Shown: piece after piece, positions 36,501 through 42,925 of the stretch | Layout of the letters: each line of letters starts with the position of its first letter | Position numbering within the stretch: position 1 is the stretch's first letter | Assembly (NCBI GenBank): GCA_038405045.1 | Contig: JBBZIV010000001.1 | Coordinates: 682,001-746,000 of the forward strand | From: Sporobacter sp038405045 | Lineage (GTDB): Bacteria; Bacillota; Clostridia; Oscillospirales; Oscillospiraceae | DNA: 64,000 nt | Direction of reading: 5' to 3' | Translations under genes and position numbers: made by a program | Notes under the pieces: model-generated | The model's database searches: none | Told to the model about the DNA's origin: nothing | The model's input: the letters and a program-made list of their open reading frames with translations, nothing else

Positions 36501-38022
36501 TCGCGCCTACAAGCTCGAGCGCCGACCCGGCGGAAAGACGTGTGTCACTGTCGAGCGCCAAAACATATCGCGCACCCTTCGCGGCGCCGCCGTTTCCAGC
36601 CGGACAATACAACGAGGAAGGTCTGCCGTTCAAAAACCGGCAAAGCTCTAAAATAGCGCCGCGCTTGCGCTCCCAGGCTGTAAATTGACGATCGGCGGTA
36701 TTAAACCGCCGTTTGCGCGTCAAAAGAAAAAAGCCGCCCCCATACGTTTCGTTGAGCGTGTTGACGGCGTCGGTAGCCGCCTGAAGCGCTGCGCAGTCGT
36801 CTGCCGTTGTTTCGCTCGGCGCGTCCGGCAAGTCGGCCAGCAGGGCAAAAAGCAGATTTTTTCCGGCGTCCCGGTTGGCCAGCCTGTATTCTTCCAAAAG
36901 AGCTGCCGCTCGTACGCCGCTTTTGACGTCTGATAGCAATAGTGAAATGACACACACCGTTTTCGCATCGTCCGGGATACCGTCCTCAAGCTCCAGCCGA
37001 AAAACACGCTGAGGCGGGATAAATCGCAGCACAAAATAATCCATGACGTTTTTGATGACTTCGAAAACAGGGAATAGCAGAAGAAGCGCTATCACCGGCT
37101 CGTCAAGCAGAAAGCTGACGAGCAGCGCCGTAAAAAAGCTTGTTAACAGTAAAAGACCAATATATAATGAGCCCTTTTGTTCTTTTTTTTCCTTGCCAAG
37201 CGGCTTAATAAAAAGGAAGACGCCGACGTGCGCGTTTATTTCTGCCGACAGTGCCAAAACACGCGCCGCGACATTAAATTCGCTCTGGCCCGTCTCTCGT
37301 GCCAGGACGGCAACAGTACGCCGGTAGGTAAAGCGCGTCTGCTCGTCCATCGTCGGATAGATACCGGCAGGGTCCTTGCGGAGTGCTATTTCAACACGGT
37401 TGACGCGCTCAAGAGTTTTGGACGCATCGAAACCGGATAAAAATCGAAGCGATGTAAAAAGATGTCCGAGATACGCGGCAAGGCCGTCGCCGCAAACATT
37501 TTCCGCCATGACAGCGCGCAGCTGGCGGCAAACGTCTGCTAAGCTCGTAATGAGGGCCAGACGAACGGACGGAACGAACGCAGCCAGCTCGTCCTCTGAC
37601 AGGCAGACCGTTTCCTGAAAGACATCAAGGAAAACGCCCAGACCGTCACCGGAAACACGCCCCGCTCCGGCACGGACGAGCGCCTCAGCGGCATGCGCGA
37701 TAACAAGCGTCTGCTTCTTATGAAAGGCGGCGCGAAGCCGGGGAGAAGCCTTGAGATCATGGATGGCGCATTTGCCCTCCCGCTCGGCGATGTACCAGTT
37801 GTCCAAAAGCCACTCCAGCGCCTGCGGTATGCTGACGTGCGTTTCGGCATAAGCGGCGGCGCGCTGCATGACGGCTTTTATAGCGGAAAGATCGGCGAGT
37901 GCTTTCGCAGCCGTGCGCTTCGTTGAAACACGGCCGTGCGGCGTCATTTCAGCGGCGGCTTTAGCCGCGCCGTTTTTGAGGTCTTCCGTATTGATGGCAT
38001 TGTCGTTTTCAGTGCTTGACAT
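30580..38022 (-). CDS. Giant cyclic beta-1,2-glucan synthase-like membrane protein
   Basis: 2480 residues. Order: cytosolic N-terminus (1-285); membrane helices (about 287-335); a GT84-type glycosyltransferase with ALDSDTR near 490 and HRWTRGDWQSLPW near 637; more helices (about 670-830); a glucoamylase-like domain (about 890-1300, with GMASWTGTMFEYFMPELLLPCYE); and a GH94 phosphorylase-type part (about 1300-2480) with GSGDWNDGMN near 2174, carrying the general-acid Asp. This is the NdvB/Cgs layout, which builds and closes a beta-1,2-glucan and trims chain length by phosphorolysis. Substrate is inferred from the family. GGGAGG precedes the ATG. It is the longest gene of the window and stands alone. 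Confidence 0.85.
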   Translation of the reverse strand: MSSTENDNAINTEDLKNGAAKAAAEMTPHGRVSTKRTAAKALADLSAIKAVMQRAAAYAETHVSIPQALEWLLDNWYIAEREGKCAIHDLKASPRLRAAFHKKQTLVIAHAAEALVRAGAGRVSGDGLGVFLDVFQETVCLSEDELAAFVPSVRLALITSLADVCRQLRAVMAENVCGDGLAAYLGHLFTSLRFLSGFDASKTLERVNRVEIALRKDPAGIYPTMDEQTRFTYRRTVAVLARETGQSEFNVAARVLALSAEINAHVGVFLFIKPLGKEKKEQKGSLYIGLLLLTSFFTALLVSFLLDEPVIALLLLFPVFEVIKNVMDYFVLRFIPPQRVFRLELEDGIPDDAKTVCVISLLLSDVKSGVRAAALLEEYRLANRDAGKNLLFALLADLPDAPSETTADDCAALQAATDAVNTLNETYGGGFFLLTRKRRFNTADRQFTAWERKRGAILELCRFLNGRPSSLYCPAGNGGAAKGARYVLALDSDTRLSAGSALELVGAMLHPLNTPTIDEIRGIVTHGCGLIQPRISVDLAAANQTDYTRIFAGQGGIDPYGGITSDIYQNLFGTGSFAGKGIIDVAAYLACLDNRFPENTVLSHDLLEGAYLRCVYAGDIELTDGFPGKVTTFYDRMHRWTRGDWQSLPWLLGKVRMADGTRVKNSLSQLDRWKIADNLRRSLTPVFSFAAVVIGMLFDNKDFLWASLIAVLAVVSHLIIASAAGIFQKRSGRVRYHTTIISGLGGQLLQTLIRLVLLPFEAWVCLHAVMTALFRMLISHRHLLRWVTAADTEKKSKNTVYTVILRLWPAVLVSILLILLTPFPAAAAVGVIWALSPILVIALGRDTRKKDVLPVEDKLFLARCAGDIWRFFDDLLTAEDHFLPPDNYQEQPAVGTAHRTSPTNIGLALLSALAAVDLGVCQPEKALTVIKNIFLTIDKLPKWNGHLYNWYDTQTLSVLQPAYVSTVDSGNFAGCLIALREGLLELNEPVLAETAARLEKAMRFDVLFDEKRQLFRIGRDISTGEMTAGWYDLLASEARQTSYIAIARGDISRKHWRRLGRSLVAKDGYRGMASWTGTMFEYFMPELLLPCYENALIDESLRFCLYVQKKRAKKMPWGMSESAFYAFDQSLSYRYKAHGVQRLALKRGMGRESVIAPYATFLTLPVAQKSAVKNLRRLSKLGAEGRYGFYEALDFTPSRMRAKPFEIVKTYMAHHLGMSLIALDNALKNGVMQKRFMRNRSMAAFAELLQEKVPVGGIILRQPPRDVPEKPARITSPHWRFTSDSIDIIKPRCTPIGNGAYTVLCGETGQTSSVWNGVTLTKTSDESFGENAGMAFFLSCGDEIVSLLPAPFFDANVHYEAELGGALSRLTAKTASLHSSVTVTVPENEAGEKRVVEVLSSAARDMELVCYFEPILARQSDYEAHPAFSKLSLESALVDGAIVVRRRPRAKGRGIALALAVSAPFTFDTSREKALGRGGILAIKQALRRPAGGSQGAVLDPCVLVRVKLTLQPNVPCRVAFALTTAATDMAAASAANRILTAESPAVYSRLDETARRLSLTSEQLENAMALLPALVYPPADRRLDGQAYDALQSGQKALWAYGISGDLPIVTASVASDCDLPAAEELITAHRFLSENAAAFDLVFLLRDAGDYRSRLREGILDILRAKGLDFKVSARGGIHLADSAAPSASTVLAVSSRVIAPGEKLKKSEARQSVRPLPLRLTDASDRPALGWSYNDDNSVTFSGRLPENAWSQMLSNEHFGFLATDAGTGHLWHENARENKINKWQNDSLRTLGTEKLALLTATGPVSLFASPDGPDCAVTYGFGWAAWKKEIDGVLYTTTAFVPPDVSARIFIVSADREIDMNIAYETDLVLAPDEKNAVYVVTTHDDDGFTARNPYNNDFPDTVFRVTANVKADAFTCLKISALAGVYDGVTGAGFLPCIAARYKAVQTLVLVTGCDQDETLHALTDPAAASTSLDKTRAWWASITGKMSVKTPSDALNRYLNGWATYQTLACRVFGRSSLYQSGGAFGFRDQLQDVGALIDEVPARVRAHLLRAAAHQYEAGDVQHWWHPVKNKGVTGDKGVRTRCSDDLLWLPYTLCLYIEKTGDRDILSVPIPYLRSSPLAEDEQERYEEPMLSPVQEPLYTHAVRAVDLVLARGTGQHGLLLIGSGDWNDGMNLVGALGSGESVWLSWFACVTAENMAALCRDNNDSGTAARFAEAADALRAASNASWDGDWFLRGYYDDGAPLGSCTSEECRIDSIAQSFAAFAGGEPDKVKTALSSAVRKLYDKPDSVVRLFDPPFADGGSTPGYIKGYSPGFRENGGQYTHGAVWLAMGLFQSGMIDAGWDVLEALLPQERPVDVYRTEPYVLAADVYSAPGHIGRGGWTWYTGAAGWFKRVALENLLGLNLVGGVLHVAPRLPSSWDGYEADWQTDAGTYHITVKNGGETTVTLNGNAVCDGRVVVEKASEKCLSEKE

Positions 38023-38102
38023 GGATGGCTGTTACCTCCCGGCGTCAATAATCTGTGATATTTTTTCCCATCGGGAAGTAAATATACCGCAGCTGAAAAC
38101 GC

Positions 38103-38134
38103 AAAAGACAGCCTCTTTCGAAGCTGTCTTTTTT
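38103..38134 (-). terminator. Terminator of the sigma / anti-sigma-like operon
   Basis: AAAAGACAGC (38103-38112) pairs with GCTGTCTTTT (from 38123), followed on the minus strand by T-rich sequence. Confidence 0.7.
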
Positions 38135-38144
38135 GTCACCGTCT

Positions 38145-39119
38145 TCAATTTGACTCGTCGTCGCTTTCGTCATCGTCATGATCACTCGGCTTATTCGTTG
38201 ACCGCGATGCTTTTTCGTCCGCATTGTGCTTGTCACTCTTCTGATCGGACTTGGTATTATTTTTCTCGGTTTCGCCAGAATTTTCATGCTTATTGGCATT
38301 GCCTGGTTTCACATCGTTGGTACTTGTCACGGTGGGGGAATCGTCGGGCGTCTCATTTGTGTCTGATGATTCTGATTCGTCCCGGTCCTGTCCGTTTTGA
38401 TGCTGTTCGCGCTTGAGCTCAGTGTATTTTTTTTGGATCTCCATCACCGAAGCATCTTTGTAGTCTTCCACTTTAATCGTCGGGTCCAGTGCTTGAAGCT
38501 TTTCTATCAGGTTGAGCTTGCCCGGCGTGATACCAAGCGCCTGGGCTCTGTCCCGGCGGGCTAGGCCGATTGCCTCAGCTTGCACAGAGGCTGTGTGCTC
38601 GCCTGATACGGCGTCCTCCGCACCCTCTTTGGCATCCTCCTGCAATTGCTGCGCCGTCTTATCGTTGTTTGACTCAGCCGTGACGGCAATCAGCGTTGAC
38701 CCGTCATCCATGATAAAGCCGTGATCGGAAGCCGATACAACAAGCTGTTTGACGGCGTCGCCGACATCAAGGTTCAGGAGTGACAAGCCTTCTATAATCG
38801 TTTTTCCATCGTCGTTATACGGCGTCACGCTGACGACGACACCGAAGGCGTTGATACCCAGTTCCACGCTGGGGTTGATGTCAACGCTGACGTAGGACGT
38901 CGGCGTCTTGTAATAGGCGTAAGCACCGGCCGGGAGGGCGCAGACCAGCACAGCGGCACACGCCACGGCAATAATCCTTTTTAAGATACGCTTGTTGCCG
39001 GTGCCGGCTACAGGTGCCAACGGGACGATAGCGCTTTGACTTTTGATAAAGGCTACTGTGTTACTTTTTAAATGCGCATCAGCCGATACGGCTGAGAGCG
39101 CTTTTTGAAGTGCGTTCAT
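38145..39119 (-). CDS. RsgI-like membrane anti-sigma candidate
   Basis: 324 residues: a short cytosolic N-terminus (1-45), one membrane helix (about 47-68), then an extracytoplasmic domain opening with YVSVDINPSVELGINAFG. The Asn82-Pro83 bond sits in the same context as the autocleavage site of RsgI proteins (family knowledge). The last ~90 residues are Asp/Glu/Lys/Asn/Ser-rich low complexity. Its start is 2 bases after the sigma factor stop, with the binding site GGAGG inside that gene. The N-terminal part is shorter than and unlike the SigI-binding domain, so it may be adapted to the ECF-type sigma factor. Confidence 0.72.
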   Translation of the reverse strand: MNALQKALSAVSADAHLKSNTVAFIKSQSAIVPLAPVAGTGNKRILKRIIAVACAAVLVCALPAGAYAYYKTPTSYVSVDINPSVELGINAFGVVVSVTPYNDDGKTIIEGLSLLNLDVGDAVKQLVVSASDHGFIMDDGSTLIAVTAESNNDKTAQQLQEDAKEGAEDAVSGEHTASVQAEAIGLARRDRAQALGITPGKLNLIEKLQALDPTIKVEDYKDASVMEIQKKYTELKREQHQNGQDRDESESSDTNETPDDSPTVTSTNDVKPGNANKHENSGETEKNNTKSDQKSDKHNADEKASRSTNKPSDHDDDESDDESN

Positions 39120-39121
39120 GT

Positions 39122-39601
39122 CTAATCCTCCAATTTTATTTTAAGCAGTGTCTTTGCCCGGTGAAGCTGCGAATAAATCGTATTTTCGTTCCTGTCTAAT
39201 AATCCTGAAATCTCAGAAACCGAATAGCCCTCATAATAAAAGAGATATATAACATCCTTGTACTTCTTTGGAAGCGATAGTACTGCTCGTAAAACCTCAT
39301 GATCCGTTTCATCCTCTGTTGCTAAATCAAAATCTTCAAGATATAGAACATTTTTTCGAAAGAAACTCTTATGTAAATCTTTGCATTTGTTAATGGCAAC
39401 CCGAAGAAGCCATGCCTTTTCATGGGCTTCACTGTCAAATATTTTATTACAGCGCAAAAGCTGCAAAAACACTTCCTGAAAAATATCCTCAACGTCGTCG
39501 CGGTTTTTCAGATAAAGAAACGTCACACGACGAATCATGTCGGCATATTTATCAATCGCCCGGACGACATAATCGCTTGTATCGAAAGTTTTTTGATCCA
39601 T
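39122..39601 (-). CDS. ECF-type RNA polymerase sigma factor
   Basis: 159 residues. Region 2: FLYLKNRDDVEDIFQEVFLQLL and EKAWLLRVAINKCKD. Region 4: VLSLPKKYKDVIYLFYYEGYSVSEISGLLDRNENTIYSQLHRAKTLL, split by a linker. There is no region 1 or 3, so it belongs to the ECF group. AGAGAGG lies 8 bases before the ATG. It is co-transcribed with the RsgI-like membrane protein, its presumed antagonist. A perfect 18-bp palindrome lies 26 bases upstream. Confidence 0.87.
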   Translation of the reverse strand: MDQKTFDTSDYVVRAIDKYADMIRRVTFLYLKNRDDVEDIFQEVFLQLLRCNKIFDSEAHEKAWLLRVAINKCKDLHKSFFRKNVLYLEDFDLATEDETDHEVLRAVLSLPKKYKDVIYLFYYEGYSVSEISGLLDRNENTIYSQLHRAKTLLKIKLED

Positions 39602-39626
39602 CGTTTTACCTCTCTGTACTTAAAAC

Positions 39627-39644
39627 GATTCGGCATGCCGAATC
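39627..39644. promoter_or_regulatory. Perfect 18-bp palindrome upstream of the sigma factor gene
   Basis: GATTCGGCATGCCGAATC, fully self-complementary, 26 bases before the start codon, likely overlapping the promoter. Confidence 0.5.
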
Positions 39645-39673
39645 CTTGCATCAGTTACAAAAAAATTTTAAAA

Positions 39674-39705
39674 ATTCCAGCCAACGTCATAACGCCGGCT
39701 GGAAT
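39674..39705 (-). terminator. Terminator of asd-dapA-dapB
   Basis: ATTCCAGCC (39674-39682) pairs with GGCTGGAAT (39697-39705); T-rich sequence follows on the minus strand. Confidence 0.8.
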
Positions 39706-39720
39706 GAATGTTATTTTAGT

Positions 39721-40479
39721 TTATTGCGCGAGCAGGTCCTGCATGTCGTAAATGCCCGGCTTTGTGATACCGGCGATGAATTTTGCGGCTTTGACGGCGC
39801 CCGCGGCAAAAACGTCACGCGAGTAGGCTGTATGCCTGAGCTCAATGACCTCGTCAAGCCCGGCGAATATGACGTCGTGCTCGCCCACGATCGTCCCACC
39901 GCGGACTGAAGAGATGCCGATTTCACGGTCACCGCGCGGTTGCCGGACACTCTGTCGCTCGTAAATATAAACAGGATCATACGGGAGGGCGCTTTTCGCA
40001 GCGTCGGCAAGCATTAGCGCCGTGCCGCTCGGGGCATCAACCTTGCGCCGGTGATGGCGCTCAACAATTTCAATGTCGAAGCCCGTACCGAGAAACGGTG
40101 CCGTGCGGCGGATGAGATCCATGAGGAGATTAATGCCGATGGACATGTTGCCGGATTTAAAGACCGGAATTTTTTTGGCAGCGTCACGCACCATGTCCAG
40201 CTCGGCTTCCGAGTAGCCTGTCGTGCAGAGGACGACGGGGAGTTTTTTATGTGTGCAGCAGACAAGCAGGCTCTCAAGCGCTGCCGGATTCGAAAAATCA
40301 ACGGCGACATCTGCCTGTCCGCCGTATTCCATCGGATCGCCGTAGACAGGGAAGACGTCCGTTTTCGTCGTGTTGACGTCAAAGCCGGCGACGATCTCAA
40401 TATCGCCTTCCGCCCGTGCCAAACGAGCGACTGTCTTTCCCATATACCCGTTACAGCCCGATATGACCATCTTTAGCAT
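39721..40479 (-). CDS. dapB: 4-hydroxy-tetrahydrodipicolinate reductase
   Basis: 252 residues. The nucleotide-binding loop SGCNGYMGKTVARLA opens the protein, VDFSNPAALE follows, and the catalytic EIVERHHRRKVDAPSGTAL motif lies near residue 143. It reduces the DapA product in lysine, meso-diaminopimelate and (in spore formers) dipicolinate synthesis. Last gene of asd-dapA-dapB. Confidence 0.95.
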   Translation of the reverse strand: MLKMVISGCNGYMGKTVARLARAEGDIEIVAGFDVNTTKTDVFPVYGDPMEYGGQADVAVDFSNPAALESLLVCCTHKKLPVVLCTTGYSEAELDMVRDAAKKIPVFKSGNMSIGINLLMDLIRRTAPFLGTGFDIEIVERHHRRKVDAPSGTALMLADAAKSALPYDPVYIYERQSVRQPRGDREIGISSVRGGTIVGEHDVIFAGLDEVIELRHTAYSRDVFAAGAVKAAKFIAGITKPGIYDMQDLLAQ

Positions 40480-40500
40480 ATGCGTTGTCTCTCCCTCTTT

Positions 40501-41388
40501 TTATTGAATGAGACCATGACGGCGCAGTGACGCGCTGAGCTTTTCGAGATTCTGCGGTTCCATCTCGCACAGGGGCAGCCGCGGTACGCCAACATCCATG
40601 CCCATCAGGTTCATGGCCGCCTTGATGGGTATGGGGTTCACCTCAATAAAGAGGCGGTCAATGAGCTCTAAGTACTCTAGCTGCAACGATGCGCCGCGCC
40701 TGAAATTGCCGTCGAGGCAGGATTTTGTCATCTCCGCCATCACGCCGGGGATAATGTTGGCGGCAACGGAAATAACGCCCTTCGCGCCGAGCACCATCAT
40801 CGGGACAACCTCGTTATCGTTACCGCTCCAGATGTTCATGTCGTCACCGCAGGCGGCAAGCGTTGTCGTGAGGAGTGAGAAGCTGCCGGAGGCCTCCTTG
40901 ATGCCGTTGATATTCGGATGGCGGGAGAGCTCCTTATACGTGTCGGTCGTGAACGTCACGCCGGTGCGGCTGGGAACATTGTAGAGAATAATCGGCGTCG
41001 AGACGCGGTCGGCTATATAGGTGTAGTGCTTCACAAGCCCGCGCTGCGTGGCCTTGTTGTAGTAGGGCGTCACAAGCAGCAGCGCGTCAGCCTTTGACTT
41101 CTCGGCCTCGAGGGACAGCTGGAGCGCCGCCATCGTGTCATTGCTGCCGGCACCGGCGATGACCTTCACGCGCCCATTGACGTGACGGACACAGAAGTCA
41201 ACCGCCTCAATGTGCTCGTCAATGCTCTGCGTGGAGCTCTCGCCTGTTGTGCCGCAGATGGTGATGGCGCTTGTGCCGCCCGCTATCTGAAAATCAATGA
41301 GCGCACCGAGCTTTTGAAAATCAATCTTGCCGTCTCGAAACGGCGTTATAATAGCAACGGACGAGCCGGTAAATACAGGTGTCTTCAT
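40501..41388 (-). CDS. dapA: 4-hydroxy-tetrahydrodipicolinate synthase
   Basis: 295 residues. GSSVAIITPF at the start, CGTTGESST (substrate-binding loop), LLVTPYYNKATQRG, the YNVPSRTGV loop with catalytic Tyr, and GIKEASG carrying the Schiff-base Lys. It condenses pyruvate and aspartate semialdehyde. Downstream of asd by 15 bases, same operon under the lysine riboswitch. Confidence 0.96.
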   Translation of the reverse strand: MKTPVFTGSSVAIITPFRDGKIDFQKLGALIDFQIAGGTSAITICGTTGESSTQSIDEHIEAVDFCVRHVNGRVKVIAGAGSNDTMAALQLSLEAEKSKADALLLVTPYYNKATQRGLVKHYTYIADRVSTPIILYNVPSRTGVTFTTDTYKELSRHPNINGIKEASGSFSLLTTTLAACGDDMNIWSGNDNEVVPMMVLGAKGVISVAANIIPGVMAEMTKSCLDGNFRRGASLQLEYLELIDRLFIEVNPIPIKAAMNLMGMDVGVPRLPLCEMEPQNLEKLSASLRRHGLIQ

Positions 41389-41403
41389 GGTTATAAAACC
41401 TCC

Positions 41404-42492
41404 TTATTTGGCTGTGATGTACCCCTCGGCGCACAGAAGCTCCGCCATTAAAACGGCACCGCCCGCCGCACCGCGCAGCGTGTTGTGGCTGAGGCATACA
41501 AATTTATAATCGTATTGCGTGTCTTCTCGCAGGCGGCCGACGGAGACGGCCATGCCGTTTTCCAACATTCTGTCAAGCTTCGTCTGCGGTCTGTTGTCTT
41601 CCTCAAAATAGTGCAGAAACTGCTTTGGGGCGGAGGGAAGCGCGAGCGCCTGGGGGCGGCCGCTGAACGAAGCCCATCTGGCGCGGATTTCCGCAACGGT
41701 CGGCTTTTTGTCGAAAGTCATAAAGACGGCCGCCAAGTGCCCGTCAGAGGCGGCCACGCGGATGCACTGCGCCGTGACTGACGGGAGCGTGGCTGCTTTG
41801 ATTTCTCCACCGTCAACACAGCCCCAAATTTTCATGGGCTCGCGCTCAGATTTTTCTTCCTCGCCGCCGATGTAGGGAATGACATTGTCAATCATTTCAG
41901 GCCATGTCTCAAACGTTTTTCCGGCGCCCGATATCGCCTGATAGGTGCACACGAGCACTTTCTTCAGCCCGAATTCGTTCTTGAGGGGGTGCAAAGCGGG
42001 GACGTAGCTTTGCAGGGAGCAGTTAGACTTGACGGCGATAAAACCCCGCTTTGTCCCCAGCCGTTTTCGCTGACTGTCAATCACCTCAATGTGCTCGGGG
42101 TTAATCTCCGGCACAACCATCGGGACGTCTGGCGTCCAGCGGTGGGCACTGTTATTGGAGACAACGGGGCATTCAGCCCGCGCGTAGGCTTCTTCCAAGG
42201 CTTTGATTTCCTCTTTTTTCATGTCAACGGCGGAAAAGACAAAGTCAACCTTGCTGGCAATGTCATGAACATCCGTCTCAGCGCATAAAATGATCAGTTT
42301 TTTAGCGCCCTCCGGCAGCGGCGTCGTCATGGCCCAACGGTCGGAGACGGCCTCTTCATATGTTTTTCCGGCGGAACGCGCGCTGGCTGCGACAACCGTC
42401 AACTCAAACCACGGGTGATTTTCCAGCAGGGAAACAAAACGCTGCCCAACCATACCCGTTGCGCCGATAACGCCGACTTTATACTTTTTCAT
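41404..42492 (-). CDS. asd: Aspartate-semialdehyde dehydrogenase
   Basis: About 362 residues. VGVIGATGMVGQRFV is the NADP loop, VKSNCSLQSYVPAL contains the catalytic Cys, and HLAAVFMTF has the conserved His region; the length fits the archaeal/fungal-like class. It reduces aspartyl phosphate to the semialdehyde. The ATG at 42492 follows GAGGTG by 8 bases. First gene of the operon after the riboswitch. Confidence 0.94.
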   Translation of the reverse strand: MKKYKVGVIGATGMVGQRFVSLLENHPWFELTVVAASARSAGKTYEEAVSDRWAMTTPLPEGAKKLIILCAETDVHDIASKVDFVFSAVDMKKEEIKALEEAYARAECPVVSNNSAHRWTPDVPMVVPEINPEHIEVIDSQRKRLGTKRGFIAVKSNCSLQSYVPALHPLKNEFGLKKVLVCTYQAISGAGKTFETWPEMIDNVIPYIGGEEEKSEREPMKIWGCVDGGEIKAATLPSVTAQCIRVAASDGHLAAVFMTFDKKPTVAEIRARWASFSGRPQALALPSAPKQFLHYFEEDNRPQTKLDRMLENGMAVSVGRLREDTQYDYKFVCLSHNTLRGAAGGAVLMAELLCAEGYITAK

Positions 42493-42556
42493 CGTACCCA
42501 CACCTCAATAAAATGTATTCGTGCGCCTTTATAAATACCGCTAAAATTATCCAGCC

Positions 42557-42594
42557 TAAAAAAATGAATCAGCAGGCTAGTCAACCGGCTGATT
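42557..42594 (-). terminator. Riboswitch-controlled terminator before asd
   Basis: On the minus strand AATCAGC (42594-42588) pairs with GCTGATT (42573-42567), followed by a long T-run, just after the lysine aptamer. It is the presumed expression platform. Confidence 0.75.
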
Positions 42595-42638
42595 TTGTAA
42601 TATAATGTCGCCATTAATGCGGCGGCTATATTTCAAAA

Positions 42639-42806
42639 GCAGTCAGCTCTCCACCTCGTTCAAGGTGACAGTCACCGGGCTGTTAACCCGAAAACCAGGA
42701 GTGCCGCTTCCGATAGCGGCCGTCCTTCGGCGGTCATTCCTTTCACGGCAGGTCTTCGGCAAAACCGGACGCCTCGCCGCCGCTACTGATAAGGACCGCG
42801 CCTCTG
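42639..42806 (-). promoter_or_regulatory. Lysine riboswitch (L box)
   Basis: On the minus strand the aptamer opens with AGAGGCGCGGTCC, continues with GCCGAAG and CCGAAGG core pieces, and closes with GACTGTCACC and GTGGAGAGCTGAC, the conserved L-box junction sequences. It precedes asd-dapA-dapB. Lysine binding is expected to favour the downstream terminator. Confidence 0.9.
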
Positions 42807-42825
42807 CGCTTAATAATAATTATAT

Positions 42826-42854
42826 ATATTAACACACCATTATTTTTGTGTCAA
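42826..42854 (-). promoter_or_regulatory. Promoter of the lysine operon
   Basis: On the minus strand consensus TTGACA (42854-42849), a 17-bp spacer and TAATAT (42831-42826), about 20 bases before the aptamer. Confidence 0.8.
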
Positions 42855-42925
42855 TAAAAATGCCTGTTTTTCAGCTGGTTTCTGGTCTTTTATCATGAAG
42901 GCCGCTTTTACTGAAAGGTTTTGGA

